Assembly: GCA_023436115.1 (NCBI GenBank)
Contig: JAEZKQ010000026.1
Span: forward strand, 1-64,000
Reading direction: 5' to 3'
Length of the DNA: 64,000 nucleotides
DNA from: Bacillota bacterium
GTDB lineage: Bacteria; Bacillota; Clostridia; Christensenellales; SZUA-584
Part shown: positions 44,919 through 53,558 of the stretch, piece by piece
Layout: each line of letters opens with the position of its first letter
Position numbering within the stretch: position 1 is the first letter of the stretch
Notes under the pieces: model-generated
What the model was told of the DNA's origin: nothing
The model's database searches: none
What the model saw: only the letters and a program-made list of their open reading frames with translations
Made by a program: the position numbers and the translations under genes

Positions 44919-45026
44919 ATGAACAGTTATGTAAAAATACCGGAAAGCAATGTCGGTAGCCTTAAAAATCTAGAGGAAAGCGAAGAATTCGCAAAAGCTG
45001 TTCCGGAAAGACAAAAGAAAATTTGA
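44919..45026 (+). CDS. 35-residue soluble protein inside the spoVA operon
   Basis: The ATG follows AAAGGGATAAG. The product is MNSYVKIPESNVGSLKN then LEESEEFAKAVPERQKKI: charged, with no membrane segment and a probable amphipathic helix. It sits 13 bases after spoVAB and nine before spoVAC. It matches no Bacillus spoVA subunit that I know. Confidence 0.55.
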   Translation: MNSYVKIPESNVGSLKNLEESEEFAKAVPERQKKI

Positions 45027-45035
45027 AGGTGTGAT

Positions 45036-45494
45036 ATGGACATTAAAAAAAATGTGGACGAGACTAATTATCAGGAATATGTCAAACAGTCTATGCCCAA
45101 AAGCAACCTGATCAAGGAATGCGCAATGGCATTTCTCGTGGGTGGCTTGATTTGCGTTTTTGGCGAGGCCATTAACGATTTTGCAAAGAATGTGCTGAAT
45201 TTGGATGAGGAAGGTGTGAGTGCGTTTCGTTCCGCGTTGCTCATTTTCTTGGGTGCTTTGTTTACGGGCATCGGCATCTATGACGTGCTGGGGCGTATTG
45301 CAGGTGCCGGGTCTATCGTTCCGATCACTGGATTTGCAAACTCCATCGTCGCCCCCGCTCTCGAGTATAAATGGGAAGGTTACATACTCGGCGTGGGCGC
45401 AAAGCTATTCACCATAGCGGGACCGGTGCTTGTTTACGGCATCAGCGCATCGGTGCTTGCGGGAATAATCTATTATATCATAGGAGTGATTTAA
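45036..45494 (+). CDS. spoVAC: SpoVAC, stage V sporulation protein AC
   Basis: The protein has 152 residues with four membrane segments and the family block FLVGGLICVFGEAINDF. In Bacillus, SpoVAC acts as a mechanosensitive channel component for dipicolinic acid. It starts after GAAGGTG. Confidence 0.93.
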   Translation: MDIKKNVDETNYQEYVKQSMPKSNLIKECAMAFLVGGLICVFGEAINDFAKNVLNLDEEGVSAFRSALLIFLGALFTGIGIYDVLGRIAGAGSIVPITGFANSIVAPALEYKWEGYILGVGAKLFTIAGPVLVYGISASVLAGIIYYIIGVI

Positions 45495-45495
45495 T

Positions 45496-46515
45496 ATGGG
45501 AATTCGTCTTGGACCAAGAACAGTGCAATTCAGCTCTCCTCCCAATATACTCTCATCGGCTTCTGTCGCAGGAAAAGCCGAAAAGGATGGGCCTTATGGT
45601 GATTCTTTCGACATAACCTTTGATGATGATCTTTGGGGAGAAAAAACATACGAGCTGGCTGAACGAAAAATGTTTCAGAAAGCTGTGGAAACCGTGATTG
45701 AGCGCGCATCGCTGAAACCAGATGATATTTCGTACTTGTTTGGCGGCGATCTGCTCAATCAGATCATTTCTTCAGGCTTTGCCGCACGCGAGCTGAAAAT
45801 CCCGTTTGTCGGCCTTTACGGCGCTTGTTCAACCATGGCCGAATCCTTGATGCTGGGAGCCATGGCTGTGGACGGTGGCTTTGCCGAATATGCCGTCTGC
45901 GGGACAAGCAGTCACTTTGCAACAGCCGAGAGACAGTTTCGTTTCCCTCTTGAGCTGGGCACGCCCAAAACGCCCACATCGCAAAATACCGTCAATGCGT
46001 CTGGAGCTGTGCTGCTGACATCCCTGCGAGGAAAATATCCTGCTGTCACACACGCCACGGCAGGCCGCGTCGTCGATATGGGTATCAATGATGTGAATAA
46101 CATGGGCGCTGCCATGGCTCCGGCAGCGGCAGAAACGATTATAAGCCATCTTGATGAAACCATGCGCGGTGATGATTATTATGATCTTATCATTACAGGT
46201 GACCTTGGGACTTTTGGAAGCGAGCTTCTCATAAAGCTAACCAATGATAATGGGCATGATTTAAGTGCAATACACAGGGATTGCGGCGCGATGATCTATG
46301 GAGGCGATCCGCAGATGCATTGCGGCGCCAGCGGCTGCGGCTGCAGCGCTTCCATGCTAAGCAGCTATTTTCTTAACGAAATGAAGGCTGGAAACATCAG
46401 TAAAATACTTTTTGTGGCGACGGGCGCGCTGCACAGCCCGACAAGCGCGCTTCAGGGCGAAACCGTTCCTTCCATCGCTCACGCGGTTTCTATTGAAATG
46501 GGGTATGGACAATGA
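45496..46515 (+). CDS. spoVAD: SpoVAD, stage V sporulation protein AD
   Basis: The protein has 339 residues with a thiolase-like fold. GLYGACSTMAESL carries the Cys at the usual thiolase position, and the C-terminal HCGASGCGCSASML and VATGALHSPTSA are family features. SpoVAD binds dipicolinic acid and sits on the outer face of the spore inner membrane. It begins one base after the spoVAC stop codon. Confidence 0.95.
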   Translation: MGIRLGPRTVQFSSPPNILSSASVAGKAEKDGPYGDSFDITFDDDLWGEKTYELAERKMFQKAVETVIERASLKPDDISYLFGGDLLNQIISSGFAARELKIPFVGLYGACSTMAESLMLGAMAVDGGFAEYAVCGTSSHFATAERQFRFPLELGTPKTPTSQNTVNASGAVLLTSLRGKYPAVTHATAGRVVDMGINDVNNMGAAMAPAAAETIISHLDETMRGDDYYDLIITGDLGTFGSELLIKLTNDNGHDLSAIHRDCGAMIYGGDPQMHCGASGCGCSASMLSSYFLNEMKAGNISKILFVATGALHSPTSALQGETVPSIAHAVSIEMGYGQ

Positions 46516-46868
46516 ACTACTTATGGGCATTTATTGTGGGCGGGCTGATATGTCTCGTCGGACAGATATTGCTTTCCAAAACGAATATGACGCCTGCACG
46601 CATACTCGTGCTCTTCGTCACATTGGGCGTTGTATTGACGGCCGTCGGCGTATATGAGCCGCTTGTAAAGCTTGGCGGCGCGGGCGCAGAAGTGCCGCTC
46701 ACAGGCTTTGGTTATGCCCTTGCCAAGGGCGCGTTTAAAGCCGTCGATGAAACGGGCCTGCTGGGTGCGTTTTCGGGTGGTGTGGTGGCAACGGCCGCAG
46801 GTATTACAGCCGCAGTGCTGTTTGGTTATCTCGTGGCGTTGATATTCAAACCCAAGACAAAAAAATGA
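46512..46868 (+). CDS. spoVAE: SpoVAE (SpoVAEB type), stage V sporulation protein AE
   Basis: The protein has 118 residues with four membrane segments and the opening WAFIVGGLICLVGQILL, related to SpoVAC. The start overlaps the spoVAD stop as ATGA. It is the last gene of the operon; no spoVAF or gerA-like gene follows. Confidence 0.9.
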   Translation: MNYLWAFIVGGLICLVGQILLSKTNMTPARILVLFVTLGVVLTAVGVYEPLVKLGGAGAEVPLTGFGYALAKGAFKAVDETGLLGAFSGGVVATAAGITAAVLFGYLVALIFKPKTKK

Positions 46869-46887
46869 GCGGCCTATCAATGCCGCT
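46859..46887 (-). terminator. degV terminator reaching into the end of spoVAE
   Basis: AGCGGC (46868-46873) and GCCGCT (46882-46887) form a stem. On the minus strand a run of seven Ts follows after two bases. The plus direction has no good T tract, so it mainly serves degV. Confidence 0.6.
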
Positions 46888-46893
46888 TACCAT

Positions 46894-47820
46894 TTAATCG
46901 TGTTTGGGCAGTACCTTTTCAAGTATCTCCTTGATTGGGTTTTCATCGAGAACGCCGTTTCTGTCAGCGCCGCGGAAACAGAGCACTAGCGAACCGGGGC
47001 CCGCATGTAAACCCAGTACTGGCGTTAAAAAATCGATCCTGATTTCTTTGAGCTTCGGAAAAGCCTCCATAAGCTTGTTCTTTAAAGCAAGCCCCAAAGA
47101 AACGTCTCCCCCATGTGCGATGTATGCGCTCTGCGTAAACGCTGTCGCGTTCTTAAGCATCTTGCTGACCATCAGCGATAACGCCTGCCTCATGCCGCGG
47201 GCGTTCATGAGGAACGTTAACTTGCCTTCGTTATTCACAAAAAGAATGGGCTTTAAGTGCAGCAATCCGCCCAACAGCGCTTTGACATGGCTGATACGCC
47301 CGCCGCGACGAAGATATTTGATGTCGCCCACTGTAAAAATCAGATTATACTCCTCGGAAAGACGCACCGCGTAGTCGTAAGCCTCGTCCAGTGTTATGTC
47401 GGCGCGTTTTGCTGCCACATCATGTGCAAGCGCCGTGATAGAAAAGCAGCCAGTCCTTGTATCAACGATTCTTATGCGGGCTTCGTACTTTTCTGAAAGC
47501 TCGTCTGCAGCTTGACAAGCGCTCTCATACGACCCGCTTACCTTGCTGGACAGGGAAAGGTGGAGAATATCTCGTCCTTGAGCCAGTATAGGCTCCCAAG
47601 CGCTTCTAAAGCTCTCTGGATTAGCCTTAGATGACTGTGCCAAATGACCTTGCTCTATTTGGTTGTAAAAGAACTGCCGTTGCTCATCATTTTCAAATTT
47701 GTCGATATGGTCTATGCCGTCCAGCGTATAAGAAAGATAAACCATCACAAAATCATTGGTTTTCATTTCTTCCGCTGTGACACACGCCGTCGAATCTATG
47801 CTGATTACAAATTGACCCAA
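46894..47820 (-). CDS. DegV family fatty-acid-binding protein
   Basis: The protein has 308 residues. The N-terminal domain has IDSTACV and SLSSKVSGSYESACQAA; the second domain has RRGGRISHVKALLGGLLHLKP, the family's lipid-binding signature, and HAGPGSLVLCF. DegV/FakB proteins hold a fatty acid for phosphorylation by FakA; no fakA is adjacent. Translation appears to start at a TTG after AAGGGATA. Confidence 0.9.
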   Translation of the reverse strand: MGQFVISIDSTACVTAEEMKTNDFVMVYLSYTLDGIDHIDKFENDEQRQFFYNQIEQGHLAQSSKANPESFRSAWEPILAQGRDILHLSLSSKVSGSYESACQAADELSEKYEARIRIVDTRTGCFSITALAHDVAAKRADITLDEAYDYAVRLSEEYNLIFTVGDIKYLRRGGRISHVKALLGGLLHLKPILFVNNEGKLTFLMNARGMRQALSLMVSKMLKNATAFTQSAYIAHGGDVSLGLALKNKLMEAFPKLKEIRIDFLTPVLGLHAGPGSLVLCFRGADRNGVLDENPIKEILEKVLPKHD

Positions 47821-48194
47821 GAGTTGATATCCCTTCTTTTTCTGTTAATAGTACCTTTTTTACGTATAACAAATCAAGGTTTGTGCTCATTGTTAATCAT
47901 TTGTTTATCATTTATCCATATTAGTAACGGAATTGAAAGATATATACGGTAAGTTTGTATAGCATAGAATGATTAGCATATTAATAAAAGGCATCCATGA
48001 TTTATAATTACTGGGATTCAAGGCCTATTATAAAACGAAAGCCACCCGTTTGGTGACTTTCACTGCAAACAATTTGCTTACCTTTGACGATCATGAAGAA
48101 GCAGACAAAAAGCCGACTTATGTCAGCCGACTTAGTTATGGTTGTTTGTCGTCAAAGCGATTAAGAACAGCGGTCCAGTGATAAACTATATACT
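47821..48194. other. 374-base gene-free stretch
   Basis: The stretch is AT-rich without a supported ORF. It holds a hairpin at 48037-48061 that recurs beside tRNA-Leu. A nine-base direct repeat GCCGACTTA occurs twice around 48115-48140. No convincing promoter or RNA gene was identified. Confidence 0.5.
48037..48061. repeat. Hairpin repeat, copy 1 (downstream of the 5'-nucleotidase gene)
   Basis: GAAAGCCACC and GGTGACTTTC pair with one mismatch. About 40 bases including the flank resemble copy 2 at 49977-50001. On the minus strand a short GTTTTAT follows, so it may terminate the 5'-nucleotidase transcript. Confidence 0.55.
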
Positions 48195-49868
48195 CTAAGA
48201 TTCACTTTCAGTACCGTTGAGTATGACGATGCGACCGGCTCCCAGCGGATCTGCATAGTTTGCGGGATCATACTCCGAACCGCTGATGTAATCCGTCAGT
48301 GCGTCTGCGTCAAGGATAAACTCATCCATGATCATCTCTCCGGAAGAGAACATGCTGTATCCGTTCCCGAAATTTTTCAGAATATAATTAACGGAAACGA
48401 GTGTATATTTCTTTGCCGGGTCAAGCGCTTCCCCGCCGACCGTTACATTTTTCACGCGGCGATCGCCGGCGACAGATACAAACATACCGTCTTCGTCAAC
48501 CTCTACAGTGCTAGGAATATCGGCATGGATCTCAAAGGCCATACCCGATACATGCAGGAATCCGCCGTTCTCCTCCGGCCACTGATCGGCAGAGAACTCC
48601 AGCGCATCCAGTATAGTCTGCCCGCTAACAGAGACCTTACACAGAAGGTTTCCAAAGGGATTCACCTCCAGCACATCACCATAGGTAATCTCTCCGGGTT
48701 TTAGATCGGCGCGTATTCCACCGCCATTGATAAATGCGATATCCGCTTCACCCGCCGCGCGATATGCGTCGGCGCAGAAATCACCAAGGTTGGTTTCCGA
48801 ATTGCGAATAATCCTTGTTCCTGTTTCGGGATCGTCTGTAACAAGCGGTATGTCCAGAACGCCCACAACGGTATTCAGCTTTTCTTCATACTTGCCTTTT
48901 ATTTGGGCGATCAGCGCGGTGATATCCTCATCTCTCTGCTCCATTCCCGAAACCAATCCGGTGGTAATATTGCCGTTCTTATCAATATAAAGCAGACCGA
49001 TATTTTCAAGCTTACTCCCGGTGGAGGACAGCAGCACCCTGTTCCCATCCTTGTTCTTCACGCGCTCACATTCGAGAACGCTGTGAGAATGTCCATCCAA
49101 CACCACATCAATTCCATTGGTATTGGCGATCAAATCGTTTGAAGTAAACGGTTCAGAGCCGGCTTCGATTCCCAGGTGAGCAAGCACAACAACATAATCC
49201 GCTCCTTCCTTGCGCGCAGCATCTACCGAGTCCTGTACAGCACGGTATAAGGTTTCGCCGGTCGGTTCCCCTAAAAAACCGTAAATAAACGCGTTACTTT
49301 CATTCATAAAATAAGCAGGCGTGCTGGAGGTCAGTGTCTCCGGGGTAGAGACACCCACAAATGCAAGCTTCACGCCGTCTGCTTCTAAAACCGTGTAGGA
49401 CGGATATGGTTTATCGTTCGAGCCTTCTTTTGTAAAATTAACGGACAGTAAAGGGAAATCTGCCATTTTGGCTAGCTCCGCGACCCTTTCCGGGCCGCCG
49501 TAATCGAACTCATGGTTTCCCAGCGCCATAGCATCATAGCCAACGCGGTTCATAATTTCTATGATATCCGACCCGGTGGAAAATGAACCGATGGCCGCAC
49601 CCTGTATAGCGTCACCGGTATCTACAAGCAGCACTTCACAACCATCCGCCTCAAGGCTGCTCTTATATGCCGCAAGCCCGGCATATCCAATATTGTCTTC
49701 CACGGCACAGTGAACATCTCCTGTGTAAAGCACGGCAATATCCGCTGCTCTTTCTTTCATTTCACTTTGGTTTTGTGAGCACCCAATAAGCGTGCAAAGT
49801 GCCAAAACTGTGCAAAGCAAAACCGCCACAAGGCGCTTCACACGTGTTCTTTTACAATTTTCTTTCAT
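48195..49868 (-). CDS. Secreted lipoprotein 5'-nucleotidase (UshA/YfkN-like metallophosphoesterase)
   Basis: The protein has 557 residues, starting at 49868 after AGGGAATAA. A signal with a lipoprotein-like end (ALCTLIGC) leads into the metallophosphoesterase domain: YTGDVHC, DTGDAIQG, ALGNHEFDYG, LAHLG and LDGHSHS are the metal-binding motifs. A C-terminal nucleotide-specificity domain contains RNSETNLGDFCADAYR, INGGGIRADL and NPFGNLL. It should release phosphate or nucleosides outside the membrane. It is a single gene between two related hairpins. Confidence 0.9.
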   Translation of the reverse strand: MKENCKRTRVKRLVAVLLCTVLALCTLIGCSQNQSEMKERAADIAVLYTGDVHCAVEDNIGYAGLAAYKSSLEADGCEVLLVDTGDAIQGAAIGSFSTGSDIIEIMNRVGYDAMALGNHEFDYGGPERVAELAKMADFPLLSVNFTKEGSNDKPYPSYTVLEADGVKLAFVGVSTPETLTSSTPAYFMNESNAFIYGFLGEPTGETLYRAVQDSVDAARKEGADYVVVLAHLGIEAGSEPFTSNDLIANTNGIDVVLDGHSHSVLECERVKNKDGNRVLLSSTGSKLENIGLLYIDKNGNITTGLVSGMEQRDEDITALIAQIKGKYEEKLNTVVGVLDIPLVTDDPETGTRIIRNSETNLGDFCADAYRAAGEADIAFINGGGIRADLKPGEITYGDVLEVNPFGNLLCKVSVSGQTILDALEFSADQWPEENGGFLHVSGMAFEIHADIPSTVEVDEDGMFVSVAGDRRVKNVTVGGEALDPAKKYTLVSVNYILKNFGNGYSMFSSGEMIMDEFILDADALTDYISGSEYDPANYADPLGAGRIVILNGTESES

Positions 49869-49976
49869 GTTATTCCCTGACATCTATATTTATAGCACCC
49901 CTCACACGATCTCATAATAACACGGCGATGCCTCATCTCACACGTTCAGATTCCCGTTAAGAATCTTTTATACAAC

Positions 49977-50001
49977 GAAAGCCACCCATCAGGTGACTTT
50001 C
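49977..50001 (-). repeat. Hairpin repeat, copy 2 (directly after tRNA-Leu)
   Basis: GAAAGCCACC and GGTGACTTTC pair as in copy 1. It lies 13 bases past the 3' end of tRNA-Leu on the minus strand and probably ends that transcript. Confidence 0.55.
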
Positions 50002-50014
50002 AGTACATACTATT

Positions 50015-50101
50015 TGGTGCCGAAGACCGGACTTGAACCGGTACGGTGTTGCCACCGCGGGATTTTAAGTCCCGTGCGTCTGCCGATTCCGCCACTTCGG
50101 C
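50015..50101 (-). tRNA. tRNA-Leu (anticodon UAA)
   Basis: The minus strand begins GCCGAAGTGGCGGAAT and ends with the matching acceptor strand and an encoded CCA. The anticodon stem holds GGGACTTAAAATCCC, giving TAA. A long variable arm confirms a class II tRNA. Confidence 0.95.
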
Positions 50102-50214
50102 AAGCACCCTCATATTCAGTTAAACGCCCCCCGTTTTTTGGACTCAATCAGTTTAACATTTCACTATCGTTTGTGCAAGTATATTTTTATTATTGAATGC
50201 TTATTCTTTTATTA

Positions 50215-50261
50215 ATTATCAAAGCCCCTCAGATAGGCAAATTGCATACATGAGAGGCTTT
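50215..50261 (-). terminator. Probable htpG terminator
   Basis: AAAGCCCCTC (50221-50230) and GAGAGGCTTT (50252-50261) form an imperfect stem, and the minus strand continues GATAATTAAT. The T tract is poor. Confidence 0.45.
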
Positions 50262-50274
50262 GAGATCTTGCATT

Positions 50275-52152
50275 TTAGCGCATCAGCTTGCAGATATTGT
50301 TGCTGAATGCAAGTGGGTCTTCTATGGACAGCCCTTCCATGAGCAAAGCCTGATTATACAGCAGCTCCGTGTAGAGCTTGAACTTGTCTTTATCGTTTTC
50401 AAAAGAATCTTTTAGCGCTGTATAAACATCGTGGTTCTTGTTGATTTCAAGTATCTTCTCAGCGGAAATTCCGGGGCTATCGGGCATGGTATTTAACACC
50501 TTTTCCATCTCGATGGATACACTGCCCTCGCTGGTCAGGCAAACCGGATGCGTTTTAAGCCGCTTAGACAGCCGCACATCCTTCACCTTGCTGCCCAGCT
50601 CTTCCTTCATGGCCTTGAAAATGTCTGCGCTTTTATCCTCAGCTTCCTTGGCCTCATCCTTTGCCTCTTCTTCGATACCAAGGTCCCCGCCCGATACGGA
50701 TTTAAACTCTTTCTCCTTGTAATTCATCATCATACTAATGGCGAATTCATCCACATCTTCAGTAAAGTAGAGAATCTCATAGCCCTTATCAAGCACCATT
50801 TCGGTCTGCGGCATTTTGTCGATGCGCTCTATGGAATCGCCGGACGCATAATAGATGTATTTCTGGTCTTCCTTCATGCGTGATACATACTCGGCCAGCG
50901 TGACCATATTTTTCTCGCTGGAGGAATAGAACATCAGAAGATCCTGCAAGTCTTCTTTATCCATGCCGTAGTTGTTGTATGTACCAAACTTAAGCTGTCG
51001 TCCGAAAGATTTATAGAAGGTCTCATACTGCTCTCTTTCATTTTTCAGCAGGTTCTCCAGCTCGCCTTTGATTTTATTCTTAATGTTCTTTGCAATCAGC
51101 TTAAGCTGGCGGTTGTGCTGAAGCAGCTCTCTGGATATGTTCAGCGACAAATCGTCTGATTCCACCATACCCTTAACAAAGCTGAAATAATCAGGAAGCA
51201 GCTCCGCGCACTTGTTCATGATCAGTACGCCGCTGGAATAAAGCTCTAAGCCTTTTTCATATTCCTTTGTATAAAAATCATATGGCGTCTTTTCGGGTAT
51301 GAACAAAACCGCGTTATAGCGCACTGTGCCTTCCGCTTTGATATGTATGTGCCTTAAAGGCTTGTCAAAGCCGTAGTGCTTTTCGGAATAGAAACGATCA
51401 TAGTCTTCGCTCTTAAGCTCCGATTTGTTCTTCCTCCAGATCGGAACGCGGCTGTTGATGACCTGCTCCTCCACGAACGATTCGTATTCGTTTTCTTTGC
51501 CTTCCACCGGGCGGCTTTGGCTTATATCCATCTTGATGGGATAACGTATGAAATCCGAATGCTTTTTAATCAGCGCGCGCAGACGATATTCCTCCAGATA
51601 TTCATCGTAATTCTCTTCCTCGGTGTTCTCTTTGATTTTGAGTATGATCTCGGTACCTACGCTGTCTTTTTCTGTGGGCTCTATAGAATAACCCGAAGCG
51701 CCTTCAGATTCCCATATGTAAGCCTCGCTGCTGCCCAGCGCTTTGCTGATGACTGTCACTTTATCGGACACCATAAACGCTGAATAAAAGCCCACGCCAA
51801 ACTGGCCGATGATATCATACCCGTCTTTGATCTCATTTTCCTTCTTGAAGCGTAAGGAGCCGCTCTTGGCGATGACGCCGAGGTTGTCCTCCAGTTCCTC
51901 TTTGGTCATACCAATACCGGTATCAACGATTCTCAAGATACGTTTTTCTTTATCGGGGAATATTTTGATATAATAATCACTGCTGTTGAAGACGACCGAC
52001 TCATCTGAGAGCGCTTTATAATAGATTTTATCAATCGCATCACTCGCATTGGAAATCAGCTCACGCAGGAAAATTTCCTTGTGCGTGTAAACGGAATTGA
52101 TCATTAAATTGAGCAGTTGTTTAGACTCCGCTTTAAATTGTTTTTTTGCCAT
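50275..52152 (-). CDS. htpG: HtpG, Hsp90-family chaperone
   Basis: The protein has 625 residues from the ATG at 52152, which follows AAAGGAGAG. The ATPase domain shows LRELISNASDAIDKIYY, VDTGIGMTKEEL and GQFGVGFYSAFMV. The middle and C-terminal domains are complete. It refolds stress-damaged proteins. A CIRCE element between promoter and start indicates repression by HrcA, which is less usual for htpG than for groESL or dnaK. Confidence 0.95.
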   Translation of the reverse strand: MAKKQFKAESKQLLNLMINSVYTHKEIFLRELISNASDAIDKIYYKALSDESVVFNSSDYYIKIFPDKEKRILRIVDTGIGMTKEELEDNLGVIAKSGSLRFKKENEIKDGYDIIGQFGVGFYSAFMVSDKVTVISKALGSSEAYIWESEGASGYSIEPTEKDSVGTEIILKIKENTEEENYDEYLEEYRLRALIKKHSDFIRYPIKMDISQSRPVEGKENEYESFVEEQVINSRVPIWRKNKSELKSEDYDRFYSEKHYGFDKPLRHIHIKAEGTVRYNAVLFIPEKTPYDFYTKEYEKGLELYSSGVLIMNKCAELLPDYFSFVKGMVESDDLSLNISRELLQHNRQLKLIAKNIKNKIKGELENLLKNEREQYETFYKSFGRQLKFGTYNNYGMDKEDLQDLLMFYSSSEKNMVTLAEYVSRMKEDQKYIYYASGDSIERIDKMPQTEMVLDKGYEILYFTEDVDEFAISMMMNYKEKEFKSVSGGDLGIEEEAKDEAKEAEDKSADIFKAMKEELGSKVKDVRLSKRLKTHPVCLTSEGSVSIEMEKVLNTMPDSPGISAEKILEINKNHDVYTALKDSFENDKDKFKLYTELLYNQALLMEGLSIEDPLAFSNNICKLMR

Positions 52153-52181
52153 TGTTAATCTCTCCTTTAAAGCTTTTCCTC

Positions 52182-52240
52182 TTAGCACTCTCCGCGAACG
52201 AGTGCTAATAACAGTTTATCATTTTATGGCTTTTTGTCAA
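52182..52240 (-). promoter_or_regulatory. htpG promoter with CIRCE operator
   Basis: CIRCE is perfect: TTAGCACTC (52182-52190), nine bases, GAGTGCTAA (52200-52208). Upstream on the minus strand lie TTGACA (52235-52240) and TAAACT (52213-52218) 16 bases apart. HrcA bound to CIRCE would repress until heat stress. Confidence 0.92.
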
Positions 52241-52303
52241 TAACGCAAAAAGGAATAAAGTTTGAATAGTATCATAATTCCATGCCGTAAAAGATTTATA
52301 AAA

Positions 52304-52338
52304 GCAAAAACCTCAAGAGCATCACGCTGATGAGGTTT
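52304..52338 (-). terminator. Terminator of the tRNA cluster
   Basis: AAACCTCA (52308-52315) and TGAGGTTT (52331-52338) pair perfectly, and the minus strand continues TTTGCTTTT. It lies just after tRNA-Cys. Confidence 0.7.
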
Positions 52339-52343
52339 GCTAA

Positions 52344-52418
52344 TGGAGGCGCCACCCAGATTTGAACTGGGGCATAAAGGTTTTGCAGACCTTGGCCTTA
52401 CCACTTGGCTATGGCGCC
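52344..52418 (-). tRNA. tRNA-Cys (anticodon GCA)
   Basis: GGCGCC acceptor strands pair across the ends and CCA is encoded. The anticodon loop CTGCAAA gives GCA. Confidence 0.95.
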
Positions 52419-52514
52419 TTATGCACTTTGATAAAAACACGACACATAGAATCTATATGCCGACCGAATGGTTTTAATATCTCCCGGTGTTACCCGGGAG
52501 ATACAGCTACCATG

Positions 52515-52589
52515 TGGAGCGGAAGACGGGATTCGAACCCGCGACTTCGACCTTGGCAAGGTCGCACTCTACCACTGAGTCACTCCCGC
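52515..52589 (-). tRNA. tRNA-Gly (anticodon GCC)
   Basis: GCGGGAG at the 5' end pairs with CTTCCGC near the 3' end and CCA is encoded. The loop TTGCCAA gives GCC. Confidence 0.95.
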
Positions 52590-52624
52590 TTGTTCTTAAC
52601 GGCCTTGTCACTTTAAGTCTCTAT

Positions 52625-52701
52625 TGGCGACCCGGAAGGGACTCGAACCCTCGACCTCTAGCGTGACAGGCTAGCGTTCTAACCATCTGAACTACCGGGC
52701 C
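52625..52701 (-). tRNA. tRNA-Asp (anticodon GUC)
   Basis: GGCCCGG pairs with CCGGGTC and CCA is encoded. The loop CTGTCAC gives GTC. Confidence 0.95.
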
Positions 52702-52705
52702 ATAC

Positions 52706-52781
52706 TGGTGGGAACAGTTGGGCTCGAACCAACGACCCTCTGCTTGTAAGGCAGATGCTCTCCCAGCTGAGCTATGCTCCC
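52706..52781 (-). tRNA. tRNA-Val (anticodon UAC)
   Basis: GGGAGCA pairs with TGTTCCC and CCA is encoded. The loop CTTACAA gives TAC. It is the first gene of the four-tRNA transcript. Confidence 0.95.
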
Positions 52782-52819
52782 CCTTTTAAGAGCCCTTGCG
52801 TAACGAAGAACGCTCCGAA

Positions 52820-52848
52820 ATTGTATAATAGACATGACGCGGTGTCAA
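52820..52848 (-). promoter_or_regulatory. Promoter of the tRNA cluster
   Basis: On the minus strand TTGACA (52843-52848) and TACAAT (52820-52825) are separated by 17 bases, about 40 bases before tRNA-Val. Confidence 0.75.
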
Positions 52849-52930
52849 AAACCAAAATCATTGATTATCCGTATTTATAACTTAATAACTCGATTATAAT
52901 CTGTTTTTCATTTGTATACTAGAATTATCG

Positions 52931-53545
52931 CTATCTGCGCTTTTCAAGTTCGGCAAAAACCTCGGCAGGCGTAAGACCGCGCTCGCATAGAAGAACCAGC
53001 AAATGATACAGAAAGTCAGCGCTCTCATAGCGTATTTCATCTGGCGCTGCGTTCTTAGCGGCGATAATGATTTCGGCGGCTTCTTCCCCCACCTTCTTGC
53101 ATATCTTATCGATACCTTTGTCAAAAAGATAGTTGGTGTAAGACCCTTCCTTGGGGTTATCTCTGCGGTCTTCTATGACAGCGAACAGCTCGTCTATAAT
53201 GCCGTATCCGCCCGAGAATTCATCCTTGCCATATAAAGACTCGAAGAAGCACGAATAATGGCCTGTATGGCACGCTGGGCCTTCCTGAGACACGAGCGCG
53301 AGCAATGTGTCGCCGTCGCAGTCCAGCTTAAGTTCCCGCAGCGTCTGAAAGTGTCCCGAAGTCTCCCCTTTGCGCCAAAGCTTTTGGCGGCTTCTGGAGT
53401 AATACACCATACCGCCCGTCTCCAACGTCATTTCGAGAGACTCGCGGTTCATATAAGCCATCATCAGCACGTTGTGCGTTTTGACATCCTGCACAACCAC
53501 GGGCACAAGTCCCTTTTCATCAAATTTCACATTGTCAATATTCAT
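52931..53545 (-). CDS. hisI: HisIE, phosphoribosyl-AMP cyclohydrolase / phosphoribosyl-ATP pyrophosphatase
   Basis: The protein has 204 residues and is a fusion. The HisI part (1-105) has VYYSRSRQKLWRKGETSGH and the metal-binding LDCDGDTLL and GPACHTGHYSCF. The HisE part (about 110-204) has NYLFDKGIDKICKKVGEEA. It carries out steps 2 and 3 of histidine synthesis and is the last gene of the operon. Confidence 0.95.
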   Translation of the reverse strand: MNIDNVKFDEKGLVPVVVQDVKTHNVLMMAYMNRESLEMTLETGGMVYYSRSRQKLWRKGETSGHFQTLRELKLDCDGDTLLALVSQEGPACHTGHYSCFFESLYGKDEFSGGYGIIDELFAVIEDRRDNPKEGSYTNYLFDKGIDKICKKVGEEAAEIIIAAKNAAPDEIRYESADFLYHLLVLLCERGLTPAEVFAELEKRR

Positions 53546-53558
53546 TCTGTCTTCTCCT

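Noticed and set aside
48110..48145. Terminator made of GCCGACTTA repeats
   Set aside because: The two copies are direct, not inverted, so no stable hairpin forms.
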